From contig CM048845.1 in assembly GCA_026545225.1 (NCBI GenBank), positions 51,498,033 to 51,562,032 of the forward strand: a DNA stretch of 64,000 bases, given 5' to 3'. The notes beneath the pieces are model-generated. The model did no database searches, had not been told where the DNA came from, and was given only the letters and a program-made list of their open reading frames with translations. How positions within the stretch are numbered: the stretch's first letter is position 1; each line of letters starts with the position of its first letter. The translations under genes were made by a program, and so were the position numbers. The stretch comes from Cornus controversa. Its lineage: Eukaryota; Streptophyta; Magnoliopsida; Cornales; Cornaceae. This document shows, in pieces, positions 54,684-64,000 of this stretch.

Positions 54684-55250
54684 GTGAGACCGGATAGAAG
54701 AGATTGGTCATTGCGACTGAGTGAGGCACTATGGGCATATCGGACTGCTTACAAGACCCTTATCTGTATGTCACCATATCGGTTGGTGTATGGGAAAGCA
54801 TGTCATCTTCCAGTAGAGATTGGGCACAAAGCACTCTGGGCAATTCGAAAATTCAATTTCGATGCAAAAAGAGCTGGGGAAGAGAGGAAGTTGCAATTGA
54901 ATGAATTAGAAGAGTTTAGACGTGATGCTTATGAAAGTTCACAAATTTACAAAGAGAGGACGAAGGCATTTCATGACCGACATATCTCATGGAAGTCTTT
55001 CTCTCTAGGTGATAAAGTGTGGCTCTTCAATTCCAAGCTTCGGTTGTTTCCCGAAAAATTGCGTTCAAGATGGGATGGACCATTCCAAGTGATTTCAGTT
55101 TTTCCTCACGGTGCTGTAGAAATTCAAAGCTTTCGAGATAATGTTTTGATGAAAGTTAATGGCCAAAGGTTGAAGCATTGTGTGGAAGGATGTGTGCCAA
55201 AAAGAGACGTAGAGTCTGTCGACTTGACGGATCCCGTCTATCCGACTTAA
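54684..55250 (+). pseudogene. pol: Integrase C-terminal region of G
   Basis: The 188-residue product contains [80 protein letters not shown] and a C-terminal VNGQRLKHC block. This is the DNA-binding C-terminal domain of Athila integrase and ends at LTDPVYPT, as in E1 and D. Confidence 0.9.
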
Positions 55251-56137
55251 TCCCTTCGGAGAGTCAATCGTCTCCTACAGACGTTAAATTGTAGGTTCTG
55301 TATGTATTTCTATACTTTATTTCCTTTAGTTTTCTTTAATTTTAATTTTTAGTTTTAGTTTTCTTAAGTTTTTCTTCAATTTTAGTTGTGTTTTAATGTT
55401 TTTTCTTTGAGTTTTTGATGTATAAGTTGCTTTCGGAGGATGCCAAGAGGTGTACCGAGGTATTCGGACTCAAGACGGGTGAAAAATAGTGCTCTCGGTC
55501 GACCTTGGGCGATGAAGACTCAAAAATATCAAGTCTCGGTCGACCTTGGGCGATAGAGGTCCAACAGGCATCCAGGAGGGGGATCGATCGCCCCAGAGGA
55601 GGGGGATCGATCGCCCCATGGTTTTTCAAGTGATCACCCACCAGCAGGTGGGCGATCGATCGCCCATCCAAGGGGGGATCGATCGCCCAGACCCATGGAA
55701 GGGCTGCCCAAATTTTTAAGGCCTATAAAGGCCACCTCTCATCCTTTGTTGCTACCACTTGCATCCTAGACCTCTTTGAACTCCAATTCAAGTCCTACAT
55801 CATCCGGAAAATTAATTTCTTCAATTAGTGAGTATTAAACAAGAATTCAACATTGATCATCATCAACTTCAACATCAAATTGGATCAAAATGACTAGTTC
55901 TCAAAGGAAGCTCTCACTTTTTCAAGTTCAACATCAAAGTAAGTGAAGTTTTTCTTTGAAGAAATTGTTCAAATCTTTTTGAGGGCTTTTTAAGACCAAG
56001 TTTGGGGGATCAATTTGGTGCATTCACTTGTTCGATTTGGGTGGAAAAATTGCCGAAAAAAGGAGGTTGAAGGTTACAAAAGAATTGTGCACACCAAGTG
56101 TTCGATTTAATTCCTCAACCACACTTTTTCTACTTCT
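55251..56137 (+). other. Spacer of G between pol and extra ORF
   Basis: About 890 bases: T-rich DNA (55290-55430), a GC-rich motif cluster (55490-55695), and the purine-rich tract CCAAGTTTGGGGGATC at 55996-56011, which resembles the polypurine tracts of E1/D. No gene is supported; the ORF at 55393-55671 on the other strand lies on the repeats. Confidence 0.7.
55490..55695. repeat. GATCGATCGCCC palindrome cluster in G
   Basis: Two copies of TCTCGGTCGACCTTGGGCGAT and four or five copies of GGGGGATCGATCGCCC or GGGCGATCGATCGCCC lie in ~200 bases between pol and the extra ORF. The position matches the big array in E1, but the palindrome is different. Confidence 0.85.
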
Positions 56138-56896
56138 ATGGCACCAAAGAGAGCAAGTCACCAAGGTGCTTCAAGTTCCCGTAATCCTCACCGAGCGAGG
56201 CATGATCCGACCCCAGGTTCTTCACGATCTCGCCGAGAAGGTATTCAAGAGAGATGGTATCCAAGGGCGTTGAACTTTGAAACCACGTTTGACATAGCCG
56301 AACTTTATGGTATGTTTCCCGAGACACGATGGGGGATTTCCGACATCCGTCATCGTCGGTCGGCATCCATTTTTGTTCCACTCTCATCTACTATTTACCC
56401 GAGGCTTGTCAAGGTATTTTATCAGAACTTAATGCCGACACCTGATGAGCGGGATGTGCTTACTTCTTCCGTAGATGGAACAATAGTTCGAGTGGACATG
56501 TCATCCATTGCCATTGTCATGGGTTGTCCTCATGAGTGCCCAGATGATTTATCTCATATCTATACTCCTCTACCCTACGAGTTGTCAGTGGGTAATGTGG
56601 TTGCACGTTTGTGTGCCAACTAATTTTCCGGGCCGAAAAGGAATGCAGCTTCAAAGTCTTCAATGCCGAATCATTTATGGTTCATTGACGCTGTTCTACT
56701 CAAGAATGTATGTCCAATTGGACATAAAACTGAAAGACGTCAAGAGTTCCTCAGAGCCTTATATGCTATACATTTTGGGCATTGGCTGTCATTCCCACAG
56801 ATTGTCTGGGGCCAGATGGAGAAATTCTATTCCAAAGTTATGGCCAAGGCACCAGACAGTGCAAGTGACTGGGAGTTTCCATTCCCTACTATTATC
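56138..56896 (+). pseudogene. Athila extra ORF of G (interrupted by D)
   Basis: The start MAPKRASHQGASSSRNPHRA leads into ERWYPRALNFETTFDIAELYG, SIFVPLSSTIYPRLVKVFYQNL, DMSSIAIVMGCPHECPDD, and, further on, HLWFIDAVLLKNVCPIGHKTERRQEFLRALYAI and FPQIVWGQMEKFYSKVM. Blocks and spacing match the extra ORF of E1 and D despite low identity, so it is the same domain. The coding sequence stops where the LTR of D begins. Confidence 0.85.
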
Positions 56897-58313
56897 GGAT
56901 TAAATTGTAAGCTTAATTTTTGCCCTTTTTTTATCAAAATATAATTTAACCACTCGCAAGAGCACGAATCTTTGTAGATAAGGTTCTATATAGAGGGTAT
57001 CCATCCCACGAGGACTAGTTGCACTTGTCTTAAAGAAAGATTAATTCTACTTCAATCCTAAAAATAGGTTTTTGAATTTTTGATTATAAACTATTGCATG
57101 AATGAAATGACAATAAAATTAAAGAGTAAAGTTAGGAGAGAGAACTAGGGTTGGTTTCCACCACTAGCCATTCACATGTTCATAAGTGTAGCAAGAATGG
57201 GATTCATTAATTAAGTGCCTAACAATATCATTAGGCTTGTGACCTCAATGACATATCAAAATATCAATGTGTGTGCTAACCTATCATAATCCATCTTCAA
57301 CAAGCATAGCTCTTCAACCTAACTAACTACCTAATTACCCTACTCTCTAGGTGAACCCTACATGCATCCAAACTACCTTGTTTTGGCATGGTCTATACAA
57401 GCAAACATCACACATTCATTTAAACACCATTTTCTAGCCATCATTTGCACTTCTTGTGGAATATGCAAATGTTGTGCATTCAAGTGACAAAATCTACTCT
57501 AAGACAAGAATAAATTCCAAATCAAATGAATATATATAAGAAATGTATTTGTGTACATATTCACTAGGCTAAATAATCAACATTTAACTACAAATCCCCA
57601 AGTGCTACAAAAATGAACAAGTTTACATGGCTAGGTGTGTCAACCACACCCTAGTAAAGGAGTTAGTTGGTCATGGCAGCCTTGCACCCTTCCATTGATG
57701 AAGAAAGTGAAGCTTCTTGGTCTGGTTCAGCTCCTCTTCTTCCTCTCCCGAAGGTCTCTCCTTGGATGGTCTGATGATTATTGAGAGATCTGTGAGATAT
57801 GAGAGATATGGCTCTTTTGTGTGCTTTTTGGCTTCCTTTTCAACATTGGGGCCCACCATATATATATATACATCAATATATATATCCCTTGTATCAAGAA
57901 GGTCCCCAAGGGTCTTGTTCAAGTCAGACAATCCCCCTAAGTTGTGCAAAAAGGGAGATTTTGTTACAAGTGGGAGAGCAGGTGAGCAAGTGGCCAAGTG
58001 GGTTCTGCAAAATCTCGATCAATCGAGATTGAATCTCGATTGATCAAGATTTCGATCAATCGAAATGAGATCTCGATCAATCGAGATCTCGATTGATCGA
58101 GATCAACAACTCGATTGATCGAGATGCCTTTGGCTGCAATTCTGACTTTTTCTCTTCAGCTGCAAATAGCTTCAAACTTTGCTCCATTTACTCTAATACC
58201 TGCAATACATCAAAAACACAAAAATACCGTAAACATATCTCAGTAAACGCAAAAACGGAATTAACATATGTAATAAAGAGGGTTCAAATGCATAGAATTG
58301 AACACTTATCACA
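56897..58313 (-). repeat. 3' LTR of D
   Basis: It matches the E1 LTRs over its whole length with moderate divergence and ends ACACTTATCACA at 58313. It carries the palindrome array 58012-58125 and AT runs at 57860-57886. ORFs at 57671-58043 are counterparts of the meaningless LTR ORFs in E1. Confidence 0.88.
58012..58125. repeat. Palindrome array in D LTR
   Basis: Six units (ATCTCGATCAATCGAGAT, ATCTCGATTGATCAAGAT, TTTCGATCAATCGAAAT, ATCTCGATCAATCGAGAT, ATCTCGATTGATCGAGAT and a last CTCGATTGATCGAGAT) lie at the same place as in E1, but in partly different order and orientation. Confidence 0.93.
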
Positions 58314-60130
58314 CCCCCAAACTTACATATTGCTAGTCCCTTAGCAATGCAATATTACAAAAATGAAATTAACTATCTTATACAAAAGTTGAATCATGCT
58401 CAGTCATCAACTAGATAAAGGGCGATCATCCGTTCATTTCACATTTGGCAAATGCAACAAGTATTACAGAACTATGTGGTCATTAGCAAAAATGGGCTCG
58501 CACAAGCTATAAATAAACGACGATCCCCACATAATGGCCAGTCCGAACAAACATACCAATTCTGACCCCAAAATCCTCTTTGAAAAGTGAACATGCATTC
58601 TAACGCGTGGCTTTTGTCATATTCGGAGAAGAAAACGAACAAATCTATTTTTAAGAGAAAAACTCATTGAAAACGTTCGACACCGCTATTCATTATCGCA
58701 AAACATTCATGATTGCTCATGTGCGGATGACCGTGCAATGCTTAGCTCTTTTTGCTTTCTTGTAAGCCCATGTAGTGGCATTGGGCCAATGACTCCCAAA
58801 CCAATTGGTTTTAGGACATTAGGTGAAGAAACACCCCTCGGACTTAATAACCGAGCTTACAAGGCGATGAGCTTAAGCAAGCCACCCGCTTATTATTGCT
58901 CAACCTTGCACACTTATACGCAAATATTCCCTGCTTTGAGGCATAGAAATCCAGTTTATTGAGTGAGAAGGCTTATTGCAAATTTTCTCTTTTTCTTTCT
59001 TTTTTTTTTTTTACAACAACTAGAAGAACTTATTCTTTAAGTTGTTCAGATAAAAACAGAAATTTACAAAATTCTCCCTCAGACTTATACCCCACAGTTT
59101 AAAATGCATGTGTGCGAATTTGTGCGGTTAAGGACAAATTTAGGGCAAGAACCATACGTGCTCAAATTTAGACAAAAATGTAGACCGTTCTAGCCTACTG
59201 TATAGCTTGCAAAAGTGCGGGTATTTACAATGTTAAAGTTCTTAACTACCTACTGCATTTACCTCGGACATTTATTCAAATGATCTTCCTTTAAAAAGCA
59301 AGACATCATAGCAAGCATGCAAAAATATCAAGAAAAAGAAAACTGCTCTACAATGACACTCAATATAACGACTGAACAGTGCATGCATATGCAAGTGGTA
59401 TAGCATACCGCACCCCCAAACTTATATGCAACATTGTCCTCAATGTTTGGACAAGAAGAATAAGGAAAGAAGTTACCGGGATTGCTGAATGCGACAAAAA
59501 TGGTATTCCACAGTAGCGGTTATCCTGCAAGTAAGAAGAACCTGCACAGAACACCAACTGGATACCACGAGCATTAAAAGGAACAAAAAGTAGATAAACA
59601 GAACATAATGAAATAATTATGCACAAACAGACAATGCCAATATCACTGTATATCTAAGGGTCCGAACTGGTGTTTCCCAATTGTCTAAGAGGTCTATGCG
59701 ATAAGATATTGACTATCCAGGCACGCTAACGTATAGCACGCAAAGGGGTTGCCTTTCTTTATTAACGCCATACTGTGTTGAAGCAATCTCAACAGTATTG
59801 GGAATTTAAAGCAGGCGGTAATAAACGAAAATCATCAACTGAATCACATATAACAATTAGACAAGTGGTACTACATACATAGTCAAAGTATAGAGAACAG
59901 AGATATTGACAGAAAGCAGAAATAAAGACAGTAAAGATAACACATGGTAGTACAGAAAAAAGAAAAATAACTGAATTCCATAAATGGGAAAATGAGTTTA
60001 GTACACGGTGTACATGTAGGTGGAATACTCAAAAAGAAACTAAAAATGAAAGAAAACATGGCCAACATGGCCTATCAAACATAAAGAAAGGACAGGAAAT
60101 ATAGAAAGTAAAACAGAAAAAAAAAACGTA
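58314..60130 (-). other. 3' polypurine tract and conserved non-coding region of D
   Basis: The tract TAAGTTTGGGGG at 58314-58325 precedes the LTR. The following 1.8 kb is collinear with 16673-18370 of E1, including the internal second tract at 59409-59428 and a T-run near 58998-59012. Short ORFs (58738-58962, 59360-59626, 59883-60068) are shared with E1 only in part and show no domain. Confidence 0.75.
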
Positions 60131-60788
60131 AAAACAGCTACTCGAGGGCGGGTGGTGGTGGTGGTGGTGGCTCGGTGGGAGCAGAAGTGGAGGTGGAAGC
60201 TCGTCCTGCAAACAGGAACTGCAGGTCCTGCCTGAAGGCTCAGAACTCGTCGAGAATCGCCCTCTGACCCTGAGCCAGAGAAGAAATGTCCGAACGAATG
60301 CCCTCCAGCTGACTCTGCGTCACCTGGATGTGCTCGTCAAAACCCTGCTGGAGCCGCTCAACATCAGCCGCCAGGCAGAAATAGCCCGTCGCCAGGATGT
60401 CGTGCCGCTCTGTAGCCATATCCATATCCTCCTCCTCCATCTCCTCAGACTCAGACCCATCCCCTGCAGGCTCTCCCTCCTCCATCTCCACGGGGGCATC
60501 CATATCTACATCGTCTGGAGGATCGCCCTGGTGGTCCTGTCGCTCTAAGTGTCGCCTCACCCGCTCCCACTGAGAAGATGTGAAGCGGGTGGGCGGTGCC
60601 AACTGGATGTCAGTATGACTGACCGATATACTGGCACGACTAAGAAAAGCTGCGACCAAGAAAGGAATATGACTGACCGATATACTGGCACGACTAAGAA
60701 AAGCTGCGACCAGGAAAGGAAAGGGAAGCCGCCAGCTCGCTGATCGCCTCATCCTCTTATTGACGAGGCCGTCCCAGACTTTGTACAT
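60131..60788 (-). pseudogene. Extra ORF of D, C-terminal part
   Basis: The 182-residue open stretch (60240-60788) starts in the domain (YKVWDGLVNKRMRRSASWRLPFPFL), includes an 18-residue segment present twice in tandem (60615-60722), then the acidic region (DDVDMDAPVEMEEGEP, EEMEEEDMD) and an amphipathic tail (LAADVERLQQGFDEHIQVTQ, LAQGQRAILDEF). A (GGT)n run lies at 60141-60164 downstream. Function is unknown. Confidence 0.75.
60615..60722. repeat. 54-base tandem duplication in the extra ORF of D
   Basis: Two near-identical 54-base copies (starts at 60615 and 60669) encode PFLVAAFLSRASISVSH twice. E1 has one copy at the same place. The length is a multiple of three. Confidence 0.9.
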
Positions 60789-61418
60789 CTACCCCCAGAT
60801 CAGTGATGGGACAGAAACCCACATGCCCGTGTGGAAAGAATAAAGGCAACGGAGGAGGTCGCCCCTACGCTCTGCCACGTGCTGCAGGGGACACGCGTTC
60901 TTGATGAGAACGGTGTCCAAGAACCACAGTCTGCTCGGGCACATCGATTTGGACGTGCAGTTGTGATTGGGCGTGGTAAACGCCCTGCCACACATGCCCA
61001 TCACGATGGAGAACAGCGTCGTGTCTGCTGGAAGTGCGGCCCTGAAAAGTGGTCGACCGTCCTGGTCAACCATGTTTGGCGGCTGCTGGTGAGGAATGCC
61101 GAGAATCTGTGCAATCCGGCTCGGCGTAATCGTAATAGTCATGGTGCCCACGACCGTCTCTAATGTGTCTGGCGCTGTGCAGGAGTAGGTCATGCGCTCA
61201 TAGAAGACCTGCACTAAACGCTCGTGTGCCACGTCAGTAGGAGGCACACATAGTCGGTTGAGGCGACGCTTCCTGAGCTCGGCGACAGCCCACACGCTGT
61301 TGGGACGCGTCTCGAACTCTGCTAAATCAAAAATCTGCTCCGGGTGAAACTTCCGAGACCGGAAGGCTCGCCCGGGCACGTCTCTAACTGAACCGGGGGC
61401 ATTCTTCACCCTCGCCAT
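60789..61418 (-). pseudogene. Extra ORF of D, domain part
   Basis: The 209-residue stretch MARVKNAPGSVRDVPGRAF to VSVPSLIWG is about nine-tenths identical to E1 18803-19600 by eye, with the same motifs (FHPEQIFDLAEF, ITITPSRIAQILGIP, LWFLDTVLIKNACPL). It belongs to the 'putative plant transposon protein' type. Like its E1 counterpart it is strongly GC-rich against its surroundings. Confidence 0.82.
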
Positions 61419-62066
61419 GATCTCAGAGCAGTCTGCACTTTATTCCAAAAATTACGTAAATAAAAAGAAAATAAAAAGAATGATAAACTAAGAATAAAAA
61501 TAAAGGAATAAAAATGAAAATGAGGCCCTAGTCCATGGTGCTGACATGAGTTCAAAAAGTCGCTCTGCAAAGAGGCAGCGCGAGCGGATGCAACCGAAAC
61601 GAAGAGTCGCGGTCGCAAACCATGCAGAAAGCATTTGAAACAGAGAGAATGCAATATCTCACTCCTACATGAATTCCTACCCCCAAAAACTTACAAAATC
61701 TCATTACGAATATCGCAAATGCACCAATCCCACCCAACATCATCTATCTATGTTTATTAAGCCGTAGAACTATCGAAAATAGCGAGAAAGGACGCAAAAT
61801 GTAGCCATGCATCACTTACCTCAAGAGGAAGAAGATGAACGGCACAAACAGAAGAAGACTCGCTCGCAGCCGCGAAGAGAAGAGCGCGCGAGTGATAGCG
61901 GCGGTCTCGGACTACGGCGGACGGCGATGGAAGATCACGCGCGGAATGGCTCTTGCAAAGACTCTGGATCGCACGGAGTAAGGGAAGAAGTCGGATGGTT
62001 TTTTAAAATGAGAGGGAAGTCCAACGGTTTAAATAAGAGTTCGGCTCACGTGCAGGCATCGTGTGC
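61419..62066 (-). other. Spacer of D between palindrome array and extra ORF
   Basis: Collinear with 19631-20270 of E1. No supported gene; ORFs at 61406-61743 and 61807-62115 have no domain. Confidence 0.6.
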
Positions 62067-62390
62067 ATCTCGATTGATCGAGATGTGCATCTCGATTAAT
62101 CAAGATTTTGATTAATCAAAATCTCACTTCGATCAATCGAGATCAGCTTCGATCGATCGAAATCAACTTCGATCAATTGAGAGTTCCTCGCCGATCAATC
62201 AAGATTTCTTCAATGAATCGAGACTTTTATTTCGATCAATCGAAGACCAATCGAAGTGCTATCGACGAATACTACCTCTCGGGACTTTCGGACTTCTCAA
62301 CTCTCTGCAATTTTTCGATCAATCGAGACCAAAATCTCGATCAATCAAAATCTCGATTGATCGAGATTCTGGCTTCGATCAATCAAAATG
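62067..62390. repeat. Large palindrome array of D between pol and extra ORF
   Basis: About eleven to thirteen TCGATCAATCGA-core units, fewer than in E1, with the non-palindromic tag CTCTCGGGACTTTCGGACTT at 62276-62295. Confidence 0.92.
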
Positions 62391-62565
62391 CTCAAAAACA
62401 GTCAGCTTGAATTATGCTTCAGGGACTTGGATTTTTGGGAATTAGATACTACATTGCTTAGATACAAACTTTAACTTAGATTAAAGGGACATCATGGAAG
62501 CATGATAGCCACCATGGCTACGCCACCTTACACGTCTATGGCATGACGTTCGGATCGGCTCACGA

Positions 62566-63975
62566 GTCAAAATATACGGGATCCGTCAAAGTGACGACAT
62601 CCACGTACTCGGTGGTAACTTGGTCATCCACGCATACTTTTAAGCGCTGCCCGTTTACCTTGAACAACGAGCCGTCTTTCAAGTCCTTTAATTCCACCGC
62701 TCCATGGGGAGCGACGGAATTAACCAAAAATGGACCATCTCAACGGGAGCGAAGTTTTTCGGGAAACAAATGGAGGCGTGAGTTGTACAACCATACTTTT
62801 TGGCCCGGCGAAAATGTTTTGACTCGAATATTACGATCATGAAAGGCTTTGGACTTTGCCTTATAGATTTTAGCGTTCTCATACGCGTCATGTCGCAATT
62901 CTTCCAATTCATTTAATTGAAGCTTTCGATTAGATCCGGCCTTTTGCATGTCAAAATTGAAAGTTTTAGTGGCCCACATAGCTTTATGCTCCAATTCTAC
63001 CAGAAGATGACACGCTTTGCCATAAACCAGCCGATAAGGTGACATTCCAATGGGAGTTTTATATACGGTTCGGTATACCCATAATGCATCGTTTAGTCGC
63101 AATGACCAATCTTTCCGGTCAGGCCGAACAGTTTTCTGAAGAATGTTCTTAATCTCCCTATTGGATACCTCTACTTGGCCACTAGTTTGAGGATGGTATG
63201 GGGTGGCTACTTTGTGTGTGACAGAGTATTTGGTAAGCAAGGTTCGAAGGAACCGGTTACAGAAATGTTTACCTCCGTCACTGATGATGGCTCGAGGCGT
63301 ACCAAACCGGCTAAAAATATTAGCTTGAATGAACTTAACCACGACTGCGTGATCATTGGTTTTGGTAGCAACGGCCTCTATCCACTTAGATACGTAGTCC
63401 ACTGCCACAAGTATGTACTCATAACCAGTAGAAGGTGGGAATGGTCCCATGAAGTCAATGCCCCACACATCAAATATCTCAACAATAAAAATAGGGTTAA
63501 GAAGCATCATGTCCTTTCGAGACATCGCGCCGAGGCGCTGACATCACTCACAAGAGTGGCAGAATGAATATGTATCCCGATGATGTGTTGGCCAGAAAAA
63601 TCCGCATTGAAGAATTTTTGCGGCTGTTTTCTTAGCACTAAAATGTCCCCCACAAGCGAGTGTATGACAAAAGTTGAGAATGTTTTGGAATTCACTGTTG
63701 GGTACACACTTATGAATTATTTGATCGGGGCAATATTTGAACAATTGAGGATCGTCCCAATAATATGATCGTGATTGGGAGAGAAAACGATCCTTCTCTT
63801 GTTTGGTCCAAGAAGATGGTATTTTACCGGTTGCCAAGTAATTAACCACATCTGCATACCAAGGGGTACTCTCTTGAGAAATAGCAAAGAGTTGTTCATC
63901 CGGGAAGGATTCACAAACTGGAATGGAATTATGGAGGGATTCAACAAGAATTCTCGAGAGGTGGTCAGCCACCAC
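62566..63975 (-). pseudogene. pol: Integrase region of D
   Basis: Open stretches give the HHCC domain (TLACGGHFSAKKTAAKILQCGFFWP, YSFCHSCE), the core ([58 protein letters not shown]) with the catalytic Asp, Asp and Glu blocks, and the C-terminal domain ([23 protein letters not shown]), continuing to VNGQRLKVC near 62620. It is close to whole. The upstream end enters the RNase H linker (VVADHLSRI) at the window edge. Confidence 0.9.
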
Positions 63976-64000
63976 ATTTTCAGTTCCCTTTTTGTCTCTA

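Larger units (their letters stand above)
49878..56896 (+). mobile_element. Athila-like Ty3 element G, interrupted by D
   Basis: A 5' LTR, Athila-type primer site, gag, protease, integrase, a palindrome cluster and the Athila extra ORF lie in order on the plus strand. No RT or RNase H is represented. The extra ORF is cut at 56896 by the LTR of element D, and the rest of G would lie beyond the window. The coding region has about three breaks, so it is intermediate in decay between E1 and F. Confidence 0.88.
56897..64000 (-). mobile_element. Athila-type Ty3 element D, nested in G, 5' side off window
   Basis: A minus-strand element closely related to E1: 3' LTR at left, polypurine tract, conserved non-coding region, extra ORF, palindrome array, integrase, then off the window. 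The left LTR edge lies within the extra ORF of G, and its outermost ~30 bases are not as in E1. Integrase is present here and open for most of its length, unlike E1, so D may represent the fuller form of this family. Broken in a few places at least. Confidence 0.88.

Noticed and set aside
1-64000. Host protein genes, tRNA or rRNA genes
   Set aside because: Every long frame with recognisable motifs is an element protein. The tRNA-like strings (TGGTATCAGAGC, TGGCGCCGTTGCC) are primer-binding sites beside LTRs, not tRNA genes.

Overview
This is plant nuclear DNA from a transposon-dense, probably heterochromatic part of an angiosperm genome. The evidence is the mix of plant-specific LTR-retrotransposon lineages (Tekay/Del-like chromoviruses, Athila, Tat, Ty1/copia), a TRIM, and a CACTA/EnSpm DNA transposon. 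I could support no host protein gene, tRNA or rRNA; nearly every base can be given to a mobile element or its debris. The species cannot be named from the sequence alone.

Layout, left to right. 1-4596: chromovirus-like Ty3 element on the minus strand, running off the left edge, with one LTR at 3958-4596. 4597-8230: old Tekay/Del-like copy (A), minus, whose reduced LTR holds a TRIM copy and a small inverted segment. 8231-28553: second copy of that family (B), minus, with ~2.7 kb LTRs at both ends, split by a younger Athila element (E1, 15241-25327). 28554-30260: unassigned AT-rich repeat DNA with a ~33-base minisatellite. 30261-31307: a copia LTR, primer site and start of gag, then an old LTR fragment. 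31308-35340: Athila-like element F, plus strand. 35341-39947: Tekay-like LTR H with a complete 570-base TRIM inside it and an integrase fragment. 39948-~43080: CACTA transposon fragment with one terminus and TNP2-type transposase. 43042-43870: copia RT/RNase H fragment. 43990-44390: T-rich minisatellite. 44394-49877: two Tat-type Ty3 fragments, minus. 49878-56896: Athila-like element G, plus. 56897-64000: Athila element D, minus, a relative of E1, nested in the extra ORF of G and leaving the window at the right.

How the parts relate. E1, D and G carry, besides gag/protease or integrase, an extra ORF after pol with a domain known from Athila elements (the 'putative plant transposon protein' family). 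E1 keeps long open frames and LTRs that are nearly identical by eye, but shows no RT, RNase H or integrase core, so it looks like a recent non-autonomous element needing enzymes from relatives such as D.

The most striking structure is a set of dense arrays of short palindromes (ATCTCGATCAATCGAGAT and variants) in the LTRs of E1 and D and again between pol and the extra ORF. Arrays of different but similarly built palindromes occur at comparable places in F, G, H and K, which belong to different lineages. E1/D and H also appear to share a short non-palindromic tag beside the arrays. A second internal polypurine tract, conserved in E1 and D, is also notable.
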